The notes below the pieces were generated by a model. That model saw only the letters and a list, made by a program, of their open reading frames with translations, was not told the origin of the DNA and searched no databases. Of a stretch of 64,000 nt of DNA, positions 35,101 to 45,031 are shown in pieces (the first letter of the stretch is position 1; each line of letters begins with the position of its first letter). The DNA comes from Aegilops tauschii subsp. strangulata. Lineage: Eukaryota > Streptophyta > Magnoliopsida > Poales > Poaceae. The stretch is taken from assembly GCF_002575655.3 (NCBI RefSeq), contig NC_053039.3, positions 371,791,633-371,855,632 of the forward strand, given 5' to 3'. The translations under genes were made by a program, and so were the position numbers.

Positions 35101-36622
35101 TGCTATGGCACTCCATAATTGCAAACAAGGGCAGTAATAGATCAATTACAAAAATATCTACAAAACTTCCTTACTGAACATCTCCAAAATATGCATGGAT
35201 CTCTCTGTAGCATCAAGTTTACATGGCAACAAAATAACAGCAGACAAAAACTTAGTAAATTTACTAAGTCGCTGAAATCAGAAACATTACGGAGGCTAGT
35301 TTGAATGCTTGTGCTAGTCACCACAGAGATTAAAAAATACATGGTATACACCCTTGGAAAGATGGCATGGCATACAACAAAACACATGTAGAGCTCATGC
35401 CCATAAGATGCACAGATTAAATGCAACAAAAATAACAAATCTCCAAGTTCTGCTAAGTAACAGCAGATAACAGCAACTAGCACTCTTGCATCAGAGATTT
35501 GGGCATCAAGATGGACTCAAATGAACATGGTGCAATGGAACAAAATTAAGAGAATCACGAGACGAACAATTCGATATATTACACGCGCGAAACGGAGCTA
35601 TATGCAGAGAGTTATGATGCAATGAACATGTCAATATACTGTGAAGATAAAAGACAGAATTTTCGGGATACGAGAAAAGTCGACCTTCGGCGTTTGACCA
35701 GATCGGATCGGGCTAGGGTTCGAAGGTGCGGCGGCCGGAGTTTGCGAGGCAGCCGGAGCTCGGCCGGAGGGAGAGGGACGGCGGCCGATGGGGGAGAAGA
35801 GGAGGATGCCGGGCTCGGGCGGAGGTGGCGCGGCGTCGGGCGGCGGCGCCGTGGCGCGGGCGGGCGACGGCGGCGAGGGCGCGAGGGCGGCGGCGCGCGG
35901 GCGCGGGCGGAGACGGGCCGGCGGGGGCGGCGTAAGGCCCGGCGGGCCGCGGGCGCGCGCGGTGGCCGGGGCCACGTGTCGGGCGGCGGCGGCTCCGTCC
36001 GGCGCGGGACGGACACGTCCGGTGGCGGTGGGGGAATTTTGCTAGGGTTTCATCTGCGAAAAATTTCGGGAGGGATGCAAATATATAGGTAGAGGGAGCT
36101 AGGAGGCTCCAAATGAGGTGCGGTTTTCGCCCACACGATCGTGATCGAACGACCTAGAGCATGGAAGAGAGTTTGGTGGGTTTTGGGCGGTTTAGAGAGG
36201 GGGTTTTGCTGCAACACACAGAAGGCATCTGCGGTTACCCGGTTAACCGTTGGAGTACCAAACGACCTCCAAATGGAACAAAACTTGACCGGTGGTCTCC
36301 CGGTGGTATACTAGGGCCACTTGACAAGCCTCGGTCCATTCCGAGAACGTTTAACACCCGCTCACAAAAGAAAACAAGAGGGGTGCGCCGGGGGAGGTGG
36401 GAGCGCCGGATTGCAAAACGGACAACGGGGAAAATGCTCGGATGCCTGAGACGAACACGTATGCAAATGCAATGCACATGATGATATGATATGAGATGCA
36501 TGACATGACCAAAATGCAAAACGGAAAACAAAACCCGACCACGAAGGGAATATCATAACACATTGCCGAAAATGGCAAGAGTTGGAGTTACAAATATGGA
36601 AAGTTACATCCGGGGTGTTACA
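32104..36622 (-). repeat. 3' LTR of element G (4.5 kb)
   Basis: The minus strand runs from TGTAACACCCCGG (36622) to GGGCGTTACA (32104), 4519 bp. A TATA stretch lies at about 36087-36079 on the minus strand, with a very GC-rich leader at 36010-35690. The many short open frames there are low-complexity artefacts. The LTR contains a tandem duplication at 34258-34979. Flanking bases on the left are GGGCG (32099-32103). Confidence 0.88.
34258..34979 (-). repeat. Tandem duplication, 360-bp unit, within the G LTR
   Basis: Units 34258-34617 and 34618-34979 both begin CAGGTTCACAGACTTGG and match along their whole length with scattered substitutions. The related F LTR (about 60240-60640) has this segment only once, so the duplication is specific to this lineage or copy. 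Confidence 0.85.
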
Positions 36623-36658
36623 ACACTCCACCACTACGAGAGGATCTCGTCCCGAGAT

Positions 36659-39391
36659 CTAGGACTGAAAGAACTCCGGATATTCGGAACGGAGATGGTC
36701 CTCGCGTTCCCAGGTGGCTTCTCGGTCGGAATGGTGCGACCACTTCACTTTCAGGAATTTGATTGACTTGTTGCGAGTCTTGCGCTCAGTTTCTTCAAGA
36801 ATAGCAACGGGATGCTCATGATAAGATAGATCTTCTTGGAGGTCAATCTCTTCGAAGTTGATAGTGCGCTCAGGCGTCTTGAAGCACTTGCGGAGCTGTG
36901 ACACGTGGAACACATCGTGCACGTTCGCGAAGTTGGAAGGAAGCTCAAGTTGATAGGCGAGGTCGCCTCTTTTGCCAATGATCTTGAAAGGACCCACGTA
37001 TCTAGGGGTAAGCTTCCCTTTGATATCGAAGCGACGAGTGCCTTTCATTGGAGAGACGCGGAGGTAGACATGGTCTCCGATCTCGAAAGCCACATCACGG
37101 TGCTTACTATCATAGTAACTCTTCTGGCGCGATTGCGCGGCTTTGAGATTATCACGGATGACTTTACACATTTCTTCAGCTTCTGTGATTAAGTCATTGC
37201 CAAGAAGTTGGCGTTCACCAGTCTCTGACCAATTGAGAGGAGTACGGCACTTTCTGCCATAGAGGATCTCGAATGGGGCCTTGCCCGAACTTGCTTGGAA
37301 GCTATTGTTGTAGGAGAATTCGGCATATGGAAGACAATCTTCCCATTTCATGCCAAAGGAAATGACACAAGCCCTAAGCATATCTTCAAGAATTTGATTG
37401 ACTCGCTCGACTTGGCCACTAGTTTGAGGATGGAAAGCTGTGCTGAAGCGAATGTTTGTGCCCATGGCCTTCTGGAAGGAGTCCCAGAACTTAGAGGTGA
37501 AGATGCTTCCACGATCTAAAGAAATCAATTGTGGAATGCCGTGCAAGGAGACAATCCTGGAGGTGTATAGCTCTGCCAACTGAGCTGTTGTGATAGATTC
37601 TTTGATTGGAAGGAAATGAGCCACTTTAGAAAGCTTGTCGATGACAACGAAGATAGCATCATTTCCACGCTTGGACTTGGGAAATCCAGTCACGAAGTCC
37701 ATTTCGATATGATCAAACTTCCATTCTGGGATAGTAAGAGGTTGAAGGAGACCAGCTGGTCGTTGGTGTTCTGCTTTCACTCTTCGACAGACATCACATT
37801 CATTCATGAATTGAGCGATTTCTCGCTTCATTCGAGTCCACCAATACGACTGCTTGAGGTCATGGTACATCTTCGTACTTCCAGGATGAATGGAAAGGAG
37901 AGAATTGTGCGCCTCGTTCATTATGACTTTCCTTAGATCACCCTTAGGAACCACAATCCGGTCCTCGAAGAATAAAGTGTCTCTGTCATCAATGCGATAG
38001 CACTTGTATTTGGAAAGACCCTTGTCTATACCACGTTTCACCTTCTTCACCGTGGCATCAAGAAGTTGTGCCTCACGAATTTGATCTTCCAAAGTAGGAG
38101 AGACTATGAGGTTGGCAAGAAAGCCTTGAGGAACAACTTGAAGATTCAGCTTGCGGAAAGCTTCACAAAGATCCAGTTGGAAAGGCTTGAGAATTAAGCT
38201 ATTGCAATAAGCCTTCCTGCTTAAAGCATCTGCAATGACATTGGCCTTGCCTGGAGTATATTCAATACTCGGATTGTACTCTTGAATCATTTCGACCCAT
38301 CGAGTCTGCCTGAGGTTGAGGTTGGGCTGAGTGAAGATGTACTTGAGACTCTTGTGATCGGTGAATATGTCCACTTTTCTTCCCAACAAGAGATGTCTCC
38401 ATGTTATTAATGCATGGACAACTGCCGCCAACTCAAGATCGTGAGTGGGGTAGTTCTTTTCATTGGGCTTCAACTGACGAGAGGTATAGGCCACAACTTT
38501 CTTCTCTTGCATTAACACAGCACCGAGACCTTGAAGAGAAGCATCACAGAAAACTTCAAATGGCTTGGATTCATCAGGAGGAGTTAAGACAGGAGCTGTG
38601 ACGAGTTTCTCTTTGAGAGTGTTGAAAGCAACGTCACACTCAGGAGACCAGACATACTTCTGGAGGAGGTTGGAAAGAGGCTTTGCAATCTTGGAGAAAT
38701 TCTCAACGAATCTTCGGCAATAGCTTGCAAGACCAAGAAAACTGTGGAGCTGCTTGACATTCTGAGGAGGTTCCCAATTCACAATTGCGGACACCTTCTC
38801 GGGGTTAACAGCGATGCCCTTGGCAGAGATGATGTGACCAAGGTAAAGAACTTCATCAAGCCAAAACTCACATTTGGAAAACTTCGCATAAAATTGATAC
38901 TCTCTGAGCTTGTCGAGCACCAATCGCAAATGTTTGGCATGATCCTTCTTATTCTTGGAGAAGACCAAGATATCATCGAGATACACCAGAACGAATTCAT
39001 TGGTATAGGGGTTGAAGATGAAATTCATCATCCGAGAGAATGTTGGAGGAGCATTGACAAGGCCGAAAGACATGACAGTATATTCATAAGAACCAAAGCT
39101 TGTTCTGAATGCTGTCTTGGGAATATCTTCTTCACGAATGCGAATCTGATGATAACCCATACGAAGGTCAAGCTTGGAGAATACTTTAGCACCTTTGAGT
39201 TGCTCGAATAGCTCATTGATGTTGGGAAGTGGATACTTGTTCTTGATTGTCTTCTTGTTCAATGGACGGTAGTCGACACAAAGTCGGTCCGTGCCATCCT
39301 TCTTCTGGACAAAAAGAACACCACAACCCCATGGAGATGAACTCGGTCTGATCAAACCCAGACACTCTTGTTCATCGAGCTGTTTCTTCAA
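36659..39391 (-). CDS. pol of chromovirus G: reverse transcriptase, RNase H, integrase, chromodomain (open frame)
   Basis: About 910 codons are open without a stop. RT holds the VDYRPLN block and the active-site YLDD (residues 137-140 from 39391). RNase H shows FCDAS (about 281), LELAAV and FTDHKSL. Integrase has the His/Cys zinc region ending CDVCRR, a catalytic core with MDFVTGF, SLDRGS and the ERVN glutamate, then a GPY/F-like YVGPFKI segment. The last 50 residues form a chromodomain ([14 protein letters not shown]), used in this lineage to target chromatin. The frame stays open upstream to about 39485. The methionine at 39391 is not the true start, because pol is normally part of a gag-pol polyprotein. 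A frame break near 39490 separates it from protease. Confidence 0.93.
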   Translation of the reverse strand: MKKQLDEQECLGLIRPSSSPWGCGVLFVQKKDGTDRLCVDYRPLNKKTIKNKYPLPNINELFEQLKGAKVFSKLDLRMGYHQIRIREEDIPKTAFRTSFGSYEYTVMSFGLVNAPPTFSRMMNFIFNPYTNEFVLVYLDDILVFSKNKKDHAKHLRLVLDKLREYQFYAKFSKCEFWLDEVLYLGHIISAKGIAVNPEKVSAIVNWEPPQNVKQLHSFLGLASYCRRFVENFSKIAKPLSNLLQKYVWSPECDVAFNTLKEKLVTAPVLTPPDESKPFEVFCDASLQGLGAVLMQEKKVVAYTSRQLKPNEKNYPTHDLELAAVVHALITWRHLLLGRKVDIFTDHKSLKYIFTQPNLNLRQTRWVEMIQEYNPSIEYTPGKANVIADALSRKAYCNSLILKPFQLDLCEAFRKLNLQVVPQGFLANLIVSPTLEDQIREAQLLDATVKKVKRGIDKGLSKYKCYRIDDRDTLFFEDRIVVPKGDLRKVIMNEAHNSLLSIHPGSTKMYHDLKQSYWWTRMKREIAQFMNECDVCRRVKAEHQRPAGLLQPLTIPEWKFDHIEMDFVTGFPKSKRGNDAIFVVIDKLSKVAHFLPIKESITTAQLAELYTSRIVSLHGIPQLISLDRGSIFTSKFWDSFQKAMGTNIRFSTAFHPQTSGQVERVNQILEDMLRACVISFGMKWEDCLPYAEFSYNNSFQASSGKAPFEILYGRKCRTPLNWSETGERQLLGNDLITEAEEMCKVIRDNLKAAQSRQKSYYDSKHRDVAFEIGDHVYLRVSPMKGTRRFDIKGKLTPRYVGPFKIIGKRGDLAYQLELPSNFANVHDVFHVSQLRKCFKTPERTINFEEIDLQEDLSYHEHPVAILEETERKTRNKSIKFLKVKWSHHSDREATWEREDHLRSEYPEFFQS

Positions 39392-39396
39392 TTCCT

Positions 39397-41084
39397 TCAG
39401 CTCCTTGGGTCCAAGCTTGTATAGACGCTTGCAAACGGGTTCAGTGCCAGGCTCAAGATCGATAACGAACTCAACTGGCCGGTGAGGAGGGGAAGCTCTT
39501 CTGGAAAGACATCTTGGTACTCACAAACGACTGGAATCTGAGAGATGGCATTCAATTCGCCCTTCTCATTGAGAGAAAACAACCGAATGGTTTCATCACG
39601 AGCGGCATAAATGATAACATCCTCAGAAGAGTGTGTCAATTGAATTTCCCTGGCAGCACAATCCAGTTGAGCCTTGTGCTTAGAAAGCCAGTCCATCCCG
39701 AGAATAAGATCAATATCCGAGTCACCGAGAACAATTGGTTTGGCCAGAAATTTATAGTCGCCCATCTTGATTACGGAATCCCGAACAAATGCTCGAGAAG
39801 TCAGTTGTCGAGCCGGAGAAACAATAGACAGAGGACTCGGCAATACTTCAGTAACCAAATCATGCATAGCCACAAAAGGTCTTGAAATGAAAGAATGCGA
39901 TGCACCAGTATCAAAAAGAACTTTTGCAGGAATATCATTAACTGAGAGATTACCCATTATCATATTAGTAGATTCCTCTGCTTGAGCTGCATTCATCATG
40001 TTCACCTTTGCAGACTTGGTATTATGCTTGACCACTGCATTGCTGGAAGATCTGACAGGAGGAGGAGGCGGAAGACGCCTTTGGTTGAAGCACTTTTAGC
40101 ATAGTGATCTTTCTGCTGACACTTGTTGCAAGTCACCTCTGAGAGTGGACGATGATAAGGAGCATTCGACTTTGGAGCTTGATTCTGAGACTTGTTCTGA
40201 TAGCCAGAGTTGGAAGAGTGGGAAGATCCATGGCCACCTTTGTTCTTCTGCTGGTAAGGCTGACGAAACGGAGGAGGAGGAGGCAACCAGAACTTCTATT
40301 GCTTAGCGGCCACTAGTGAGGAAGAAGAAGACTGAACTGCGTCCCTGACTCTCATCTTAGAAGCCTCACACTTGAGCTGAGCAGCCTCTTGCTTCAGTGC
40401 CATGTTATAGGATTGATCAAACTAAGTAGGCTCAACAAGAACGAGAGCTAACTGCAGATCCTCTCTAAGGCCACCTCTGAAGTGATAGATCATGCTCTTT
40501 TCATCAGGAACGTCTTGTTTAGCAAAGCGATCGAGTTTCTGAAACTGGATGTTGAATTGATACACAGACATGTTGCCTTGCTTGAGATTGCGGAACTCCT
40601 CACGCTTGCTCTCAACAACACTTTGTGGAATGTGGTGCGCTTTGAAATCCCGACAGAAGTCAGTCCAAGTGATCACACGACCTCCTCTGGAATCTTTGTA
40701 TTGTTGATACCAATCAGCAGCTTGGTCCTTGAGCTGAAAAGAAGCGAACTTGACATAGTCCTCAGGCCTGACATTGCTACATTCAAAATGCTTGTTGATG
40801 TCCACGAGCCAATCATCGGCATCCGTGGCCTCGGCACAGTAGCTGAAAGACTTGGGCTGATTTGCGAGAAACTGGTTGAGGGTAGCAAAGTGAGACTGAT
40901 TGTTGCCTTGACCTTGATTGCCTTGCCCTTGGGTGCATTCTTGCAAGAGTTGCAGAATCATCTGAGCATTGGCGTTGGTGGCTGCCATGATAGCTTGCCA
41001 TGCCTCCGGAGGCGGAGGTGGTGGAGGAGGGTTTGCTTGACTCCCTTCATTGCGATCCGGATTCTGACGCGTTGGCGGAGCCAT
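39397..41084 (-). pseudogene. gag and protease of chromovirus G (broken)
   Basis: Gag starts at ATG 41084 (MAPPTRQNPDRNEG). It has a proline run, a Gln-rich stretch and a capsid domain (DDWLVDINKHFEC, then WTDFCRDF). An in-frame TAG at 40424-40422 is followed by further coding in the same frame and another stop near 40290. A zinc knuckle (CNKCQQKDH) lies near 40130 but runs into a frameshift before its last cysteine. The protease with FDTGASHSFIS follows in another frame (40035 to about 39490). At least two stops and two frame breaks prevent expression. Confidence 0.85.
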
Positions 41085-41280
41085 CCTGAAGAGTGTGACA
41101 TCCGTTAGCATCTTGATAGACAAATAGACAAGTAGAATCAACGGATAGAAATTGCAACATATAGTCTTCACAATAAACATTCGAACGAGGATGAACGAAT
41201 GAATTCCATAGTAAATCATCACACTTCCATAAATTGAGAAGCCACTTGAAAAACATATGGAATCAACATTTGACTTCGAA

Positions 41281-41295
41281 GCAACTCTAATACCA
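41281..41295 (-). promoter_or_regulatory. Primer-binding site of element G
   Basis: TGGTATTAGAGTTGC on the minus strand resembles the TGGTATCAGAGC site complementary to initiator tRNA-Met used by many chromoviruses. It should lie directly after a 5' LTR, which is absent here. Confidence 0.65.
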
Positions 41296-41383
41296 CAATT
41301 CAAAACAAAACAAAGTATTGGCTTGCAGAATAAGCCGGAACAAACATATGATAGAGATTTCGTCCGAAGTTTTCGTGGTGGGG
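41296..41383. other. 88-bp junction between element G leader and LTR F
   Basis: The right part (about 41355-41383, GAGATTTCG..GTGGTGGGG) looks like the 3' end of a plus-oriented chromovirus interior with its polypurine tract. The left part belongs next to the G leader. The change of orientation must lie in this stretch. Confidence 0.45.
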
Positions 41384-41892
41384 TGTAACGCCCCGGATCC
41401 GATGCGCTAGGTGTCTCCCAGTTATTCGCTGTCGTTGCCATGTCATTTGCTTGCGTGTTGCATTTTGCCATGTCATCATCTGCATTTCATATCATGTCAT
41501 CATGTGCATCGCTTTTGCATACGTGTTCGTCTCATGCATCCGAGCATTTTCCCCGTTGTCCGTTTTGCAATCCGGCACTCCCAACTCCTCCGGCGCACCC
41601 CTCTTGTCTTCTTTTCGTGAGTGAGTGTTGAACGTTCTCGGAATGGACCGAGTCTTGTCAAGTGGCCTTGGTATACCACCGGGAGACCACCAGTCAAGTT
41701 TCGTTCCATTTGGAGGTCGTTTGGTACTCCAACGGTTAACCGGGTAACCGCAAAGTCCGTTTGTGTGTTGCAGCAAAACCCCCTTTCAAACAGCCCCAAA
41801 ACCCCTCTAAGTCTCCGCCATGCTCTCGGTCGTTCGATCACGATCGCGTGGGCGAAAACCGCACCCCGTTTGGACTCTCCTAGCTCCCTCTA
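41384..41892 (+). repeat. LTR F (chromovirus, plus orientation), first part
   Basis: It starts TGTAACGCCCCGG. From about 41470 it matches the G LTR in reverse orientation (for example the TTTGCATACGTGTTCGTC segment). Element E1 interrupts it after CTCTA (41888-41892), immediately upstream of the LTR's own TATA box. Confidence 0.85.
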
Positions 41893-42409
41893 TGTTTAGG
41901 ATATAGACCTTAGAGTCACCCGCCAGAAGGGGCCGGGTTACTCATAATGGTCATCGCCAGAAGCCCGGCGACAAGCTTGAAGACGGTGGGCCAAAGATGG
42001 GCTTAAAGACCCGGATATGGCTTAAGGCCCGTAGTTACAATCATCATTATGGTAGAACTTGTAGTATAAGGCAGGAATAGTTGAGAGTCCGAGCCGGACA
42101 CTCTTATGAGCCGGCCGGGACTCTGAGAGCCGCTGGGCGTCAACCTCTCTATAAAGGGACGACCCGGCAGCGGCTTAGGAACAAGAAAGATCTCATCGAG
42201 AGCCAGGCATAGCAGTTAAGCTCCCTGGTCATCGAAACCCTAATCAATACCACCTCAACTGGACGTAGGCTTTCACCTTCACCGTAAGGGGCCGAACCAG
42301 TATAAACCCTCGTGTTCCTTGTCCCGTTAACCCCTTCAAGCTTCCTAGCGGCGATGGCTCCACGACTAAGTCCTAGCTTGAGGACATCTGCCGTGACAAT
42401 TCCACGACA
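41893..42409 (+). repeat. 5' LTR of E1
   Basis: The 517-bp LTR runs from TGTTTAGG to CCACGACA. The TATA region reads CTATAAAG (42149-42156). It belongs to the same subtype as 58551-59067 and is clearly distinct from the E2 LTRs. Confidence 0.92.
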
Positions 42410-42493
42410 GTTGGCGCCCACCGTGGGGCATGCACACGGTGGATTTGAGTTCTTGAAGGGCAGCTTCGAAGGGCTCAAGGGATACGCAGTGCA
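42410..42493 (+). promoter_or_regulatory. Primer-binding site and residual leader of E1
   Basis: TTGGCGCCCACCGTGGGG directly follows the LTR and equals the E2 primer site. The leader matches E2 to about 42493. There it fuses to antisense-gene sequence at the deletion junction. Confidence 0.8.
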
Positions 42494-44424
42494 GTAGGTC
42501 TCCCCGGCTCAACAAACTCCGTCCGGGTGATTACCACGTCCGGGTCATTGGCCGGCTGAGCCGAGCTGGAGGTCTCCGGGTTAGCAGAAGTTTCTGCGGT
42601 TGCCTTGTCGGATGGAGCGGTGGCTTCCGGAGCGGAGGCAGCTGGCGGTTCTTGAGCTGCTACCTCCGGTTCAGGCAAGTCCGGCTCTTCGACCGGCTTG
42701 TTCTTCTTCGCCTTCTTGGTGAGTTTTGCCTGGGCACTGAAAAGACAGAAAGGTTAAGCACAAAAGTGTAAGTAAAAACAAAGTACAACATGAGATGATC
42801 ATCATTACCCGGGCACGGTCTTGAAAGCCGGCAGATTCGACTGCATAGGGTCGCCAGAAGAGGGGGAAGTTTCCTGATAATTTGAGTCAGAAGAATTGAG
42901 CGGTTGACGTATAACACCTGCCAAAGGATGAAAAGGGTACAAGTTGGAGATAACCTCAGTTCGGCGTTTCCTTGATGCGTCAGGTAACCCGGAGGAGAGG
43001 TCAGTGTCCTTGTTGGTCCGGGTGTGATGCCGGCTCTCATGAACCTGTCGCTTCAAAATAAATTGAGGGTCTTGATAAGCTAAAGGATGTGAAAAGCTTA
43101 CTTTCCGGGTTACCCTTCGGATTTTCAGCCTTGGCAAGGGCTCCGAGTCGGAGGAAAGTAGCATTACCTCTTCAACCACCGGGTTACTGGCTCCGGTGTC
43201 ATCCTGTTGATGAACAAGTATTGATAAGGCGGACAGAAATAAACAATAAACACAACAAAAGCTTACAGGTTCAGGGGTTACCTCTGACTCGGAGCTGTCG
43301 CTCAGTTGCAGCAGCTCTGAAGCAGTAGGCCTACTTCCCTTCTTGCGAGGAGCGGCTCTCTTGGCGGCTTTCTTGGCTTTCCTGGCCTTCTTGGCCGCCT
43401 CATGGTCATATTTGACCTTCCAGAATTTGTCATCAGCCTGAAAAATACAATGATGATTTCTTAAATATTCAGATGACAGTTATCTACAGAAGAAGATAAG
43501 TTGTTCAGATCAGCGGCTTACCGTTGGGGCTGGGTTGGTCTTGCAGAAGGGGGCTAACCCGGTCCTCCCGCAGTCTGCCAAGCTCTCGTTCAAAAGAGCC
43601 TTGGTCATGTCCTCAGCAACGTCTTCAGGAAGATCGTTGCGGCTGTGTCTCAGGGGATCATCCTTTCGGCCCGTGTACTCACACATTAAGCCGGGGCGGC
43701 GGTACAATGGGATCACCCGCCAGGAGATCCAGACTCGGACCAGGTCAATTCCTTTGAGACCATTGCCCGGGAGAGCCTTGATCTTGTTGATCATGGGGAG
43801 CAGAGGTTGGCGCTCCGCTTGAGTCAGCTTGTCCGACAGTGGGTGTGTTGGTTCCAGACGCGAGGGGCGAAAGCCGGGCAGCGGACTCTCGTCAGCCGAC
43901 GATGTGTCTTGGCAATAGAACCACGTCTGGTTCCAGTCTTTGGGGTGGCTTGGCGGCTCTGCGTAAGGGAAAAGGCAGTCCCTCCGCCGCTGAATGGAGA
44001 TGCCACCAAGTTCCAAGCTTGGCCCATTGGCGCACTCGTTCTGACGGTTCAGGTAGAAGAGCTCTCTGAAGAGCAGCAGGCTGGGTTCCTCTCCAAGGTA
44101 GACCTCGCAGAACACTTGGAAATTGCATATGTTGGACACCGAGTTGGGTCCTATATCTTGTGGCCGCAGGTCAAAGAAATTCAGTACATCCCTGAAGAAC
44201 TTTGAGCCGGGCGGTGCGAAGCCCCGGCTCATGTGATCCGCAAAAATCACTACCTCCCCGTCCTTTGGCTGTGGTCTCTCCTCTGACGGGTCAGGGGCAC
44301 GGTAGGACATGACGTCCTTCTTGGGCAGGTAACCCGACTTCATAAAATCCGTTAAGGTCTCGTCGGTGACGTTGGACCTCATCCAGTTACAAGTGATGGG
44401 TGCTTTGGGAGCTTTGGGAGGCAT
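42494..44424 (-). pseudogene. Antisense gene of E1, exons 1-4 (C-terminus deleted, promoter displaced)
   Basis: Exon 1 is 44424-43522 (301 codons, N-terminal gypsy-type transposon domain, start MPPKAPKAP). Exon 2 is 43437-43282 (52 codons with a Lys/Ala/Arg-rich, nuclear-signal-like stretch, then SDSSESE). Exon 3 is 43203-42809. Exon 4 starts at 42736 and ends in the deletion junction. All three joins keep the frame with GT donors and CAG acceptors, and I see no internal stop. Relative to E2, exon 1 has a 9-bp addition and exon 3 lacks the E2 frameshift. Element E2 inserted at the start codon and cut off the upstream promoter and 5'-UTR exon, now at 57461-58550. Confidence 0.8.
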
Positions 44425-44426
44425 GG

Positions 44427-44943
44427 TGTTGAGGATATAGACCTTAGAGTCACCCGCCAGGAGGGGCCGGGTTACTCCAATGGTCATTACCAGAAGCCCG
44501 GAGCCAAGCTTGAAGATGGTGGGCCAGAGATGGGCTTAAGACCCGGATGTGGCTTAGGGCTCGTAGTGCAATCGTTATTATGGTAGAACTTGTAGTGCAA
44601 GGCAAGTATGATTGAGAGTCCGAGCCGGACGCTCTTATGAGCCGGCCGGGGCTCTGAGGGCTGCTGGGCGTCAGCCTCCCTATATAAAGGGACGACCCGG
44701 CAGCGGTTTAGGGACGACAACAATCTCATCGAGAGCCGGGCATAGCAGTTTAGCTCCCTGGTGATCGTAACCCTAATCAATACCATCTCAACTGGACGTA
44801 GGCTTTTACCTTCACCGTAAGGGGCCGAACCAGTATAACCCTCGTGTTCCTTGTCCCGCATTAACCCCTTCAAGCTTCCTAGTTGCGATGGCTCCACGAC
44901 TAAGTCCTAGCTCGAGGACATCTGCCGTGATAATTCCACGACA
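44427..44943 (+). repeat. 5' LTR of E2
   Basis: It runs from TGTTGAGG to CCACGACA, with a TATA box TATATAAA at 44681-44688 and a leader after it. Confidence 0.95.
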
Positions 44944-44944
44944 G

Positions 44945-44962
44945 TTGGCGCCCACCGTGGGG
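44945..44962 (+). promoter_or_regulatory. Primer-binding site of E2
   Basis: TTGGCGCCCACCGTGGGG lies one base after the LTR, with TGG for the tRNA CCA end. The tRNA was not assigned. Confidence 0.75.
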
Positions 44963-45031
44963 CCAGCGCACGGTGGATTTGAGTTCTTGAAGGGCAGCTT
45001 CGAAGGGCTCAAGGGATACGCTGTGGGCCGG

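Larger units (their letters stand above)
32104..41295 (-). mobile_element. Chromovirus (Tekay/Del-type) Gypsy element G, 5' LTR missing
   Basis: On the minus strand this shows primer-binding site (41295-41281), gag (from 41084), zinc knuckle, protease, pol with a C-terminal chromodomain (to 36659), polypurine tract, and a 3' LTR (36622-32104). No 5' LTR in matching orientation lies right of the primer site. After 88 bp of unclear sequence a related LTR (F) follows in the opposite orientation. The chromodomain and very long LTR support the Tekay/Del lineage. Confidence 0.85.

Noticed and set aside
33846..35483. Hydrophobic Cys/Ser/Leu-rich frames that look like membrane proteins
   Set aside because: These are translations of CT-rich LTR sequence. 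The same kind of frames occurs in LTR F (59835-60765), with stops at different places.
35612..36092. Long open frames on both strands in the GC-rich part of the G LTR
   Set aside because: They are Arg/Pro/Gly/Ala low-complexity frames caused by very high GC content in an LTR leader. The related part of LTR F behaves the same way, and no frame is conserved.
41300..41485. Upstream extension of the G gag frame to 41471
   Set aside because: It reads through the primer-binding leader and across the junction into LTR F. The gag-like sequence starts at 41084.
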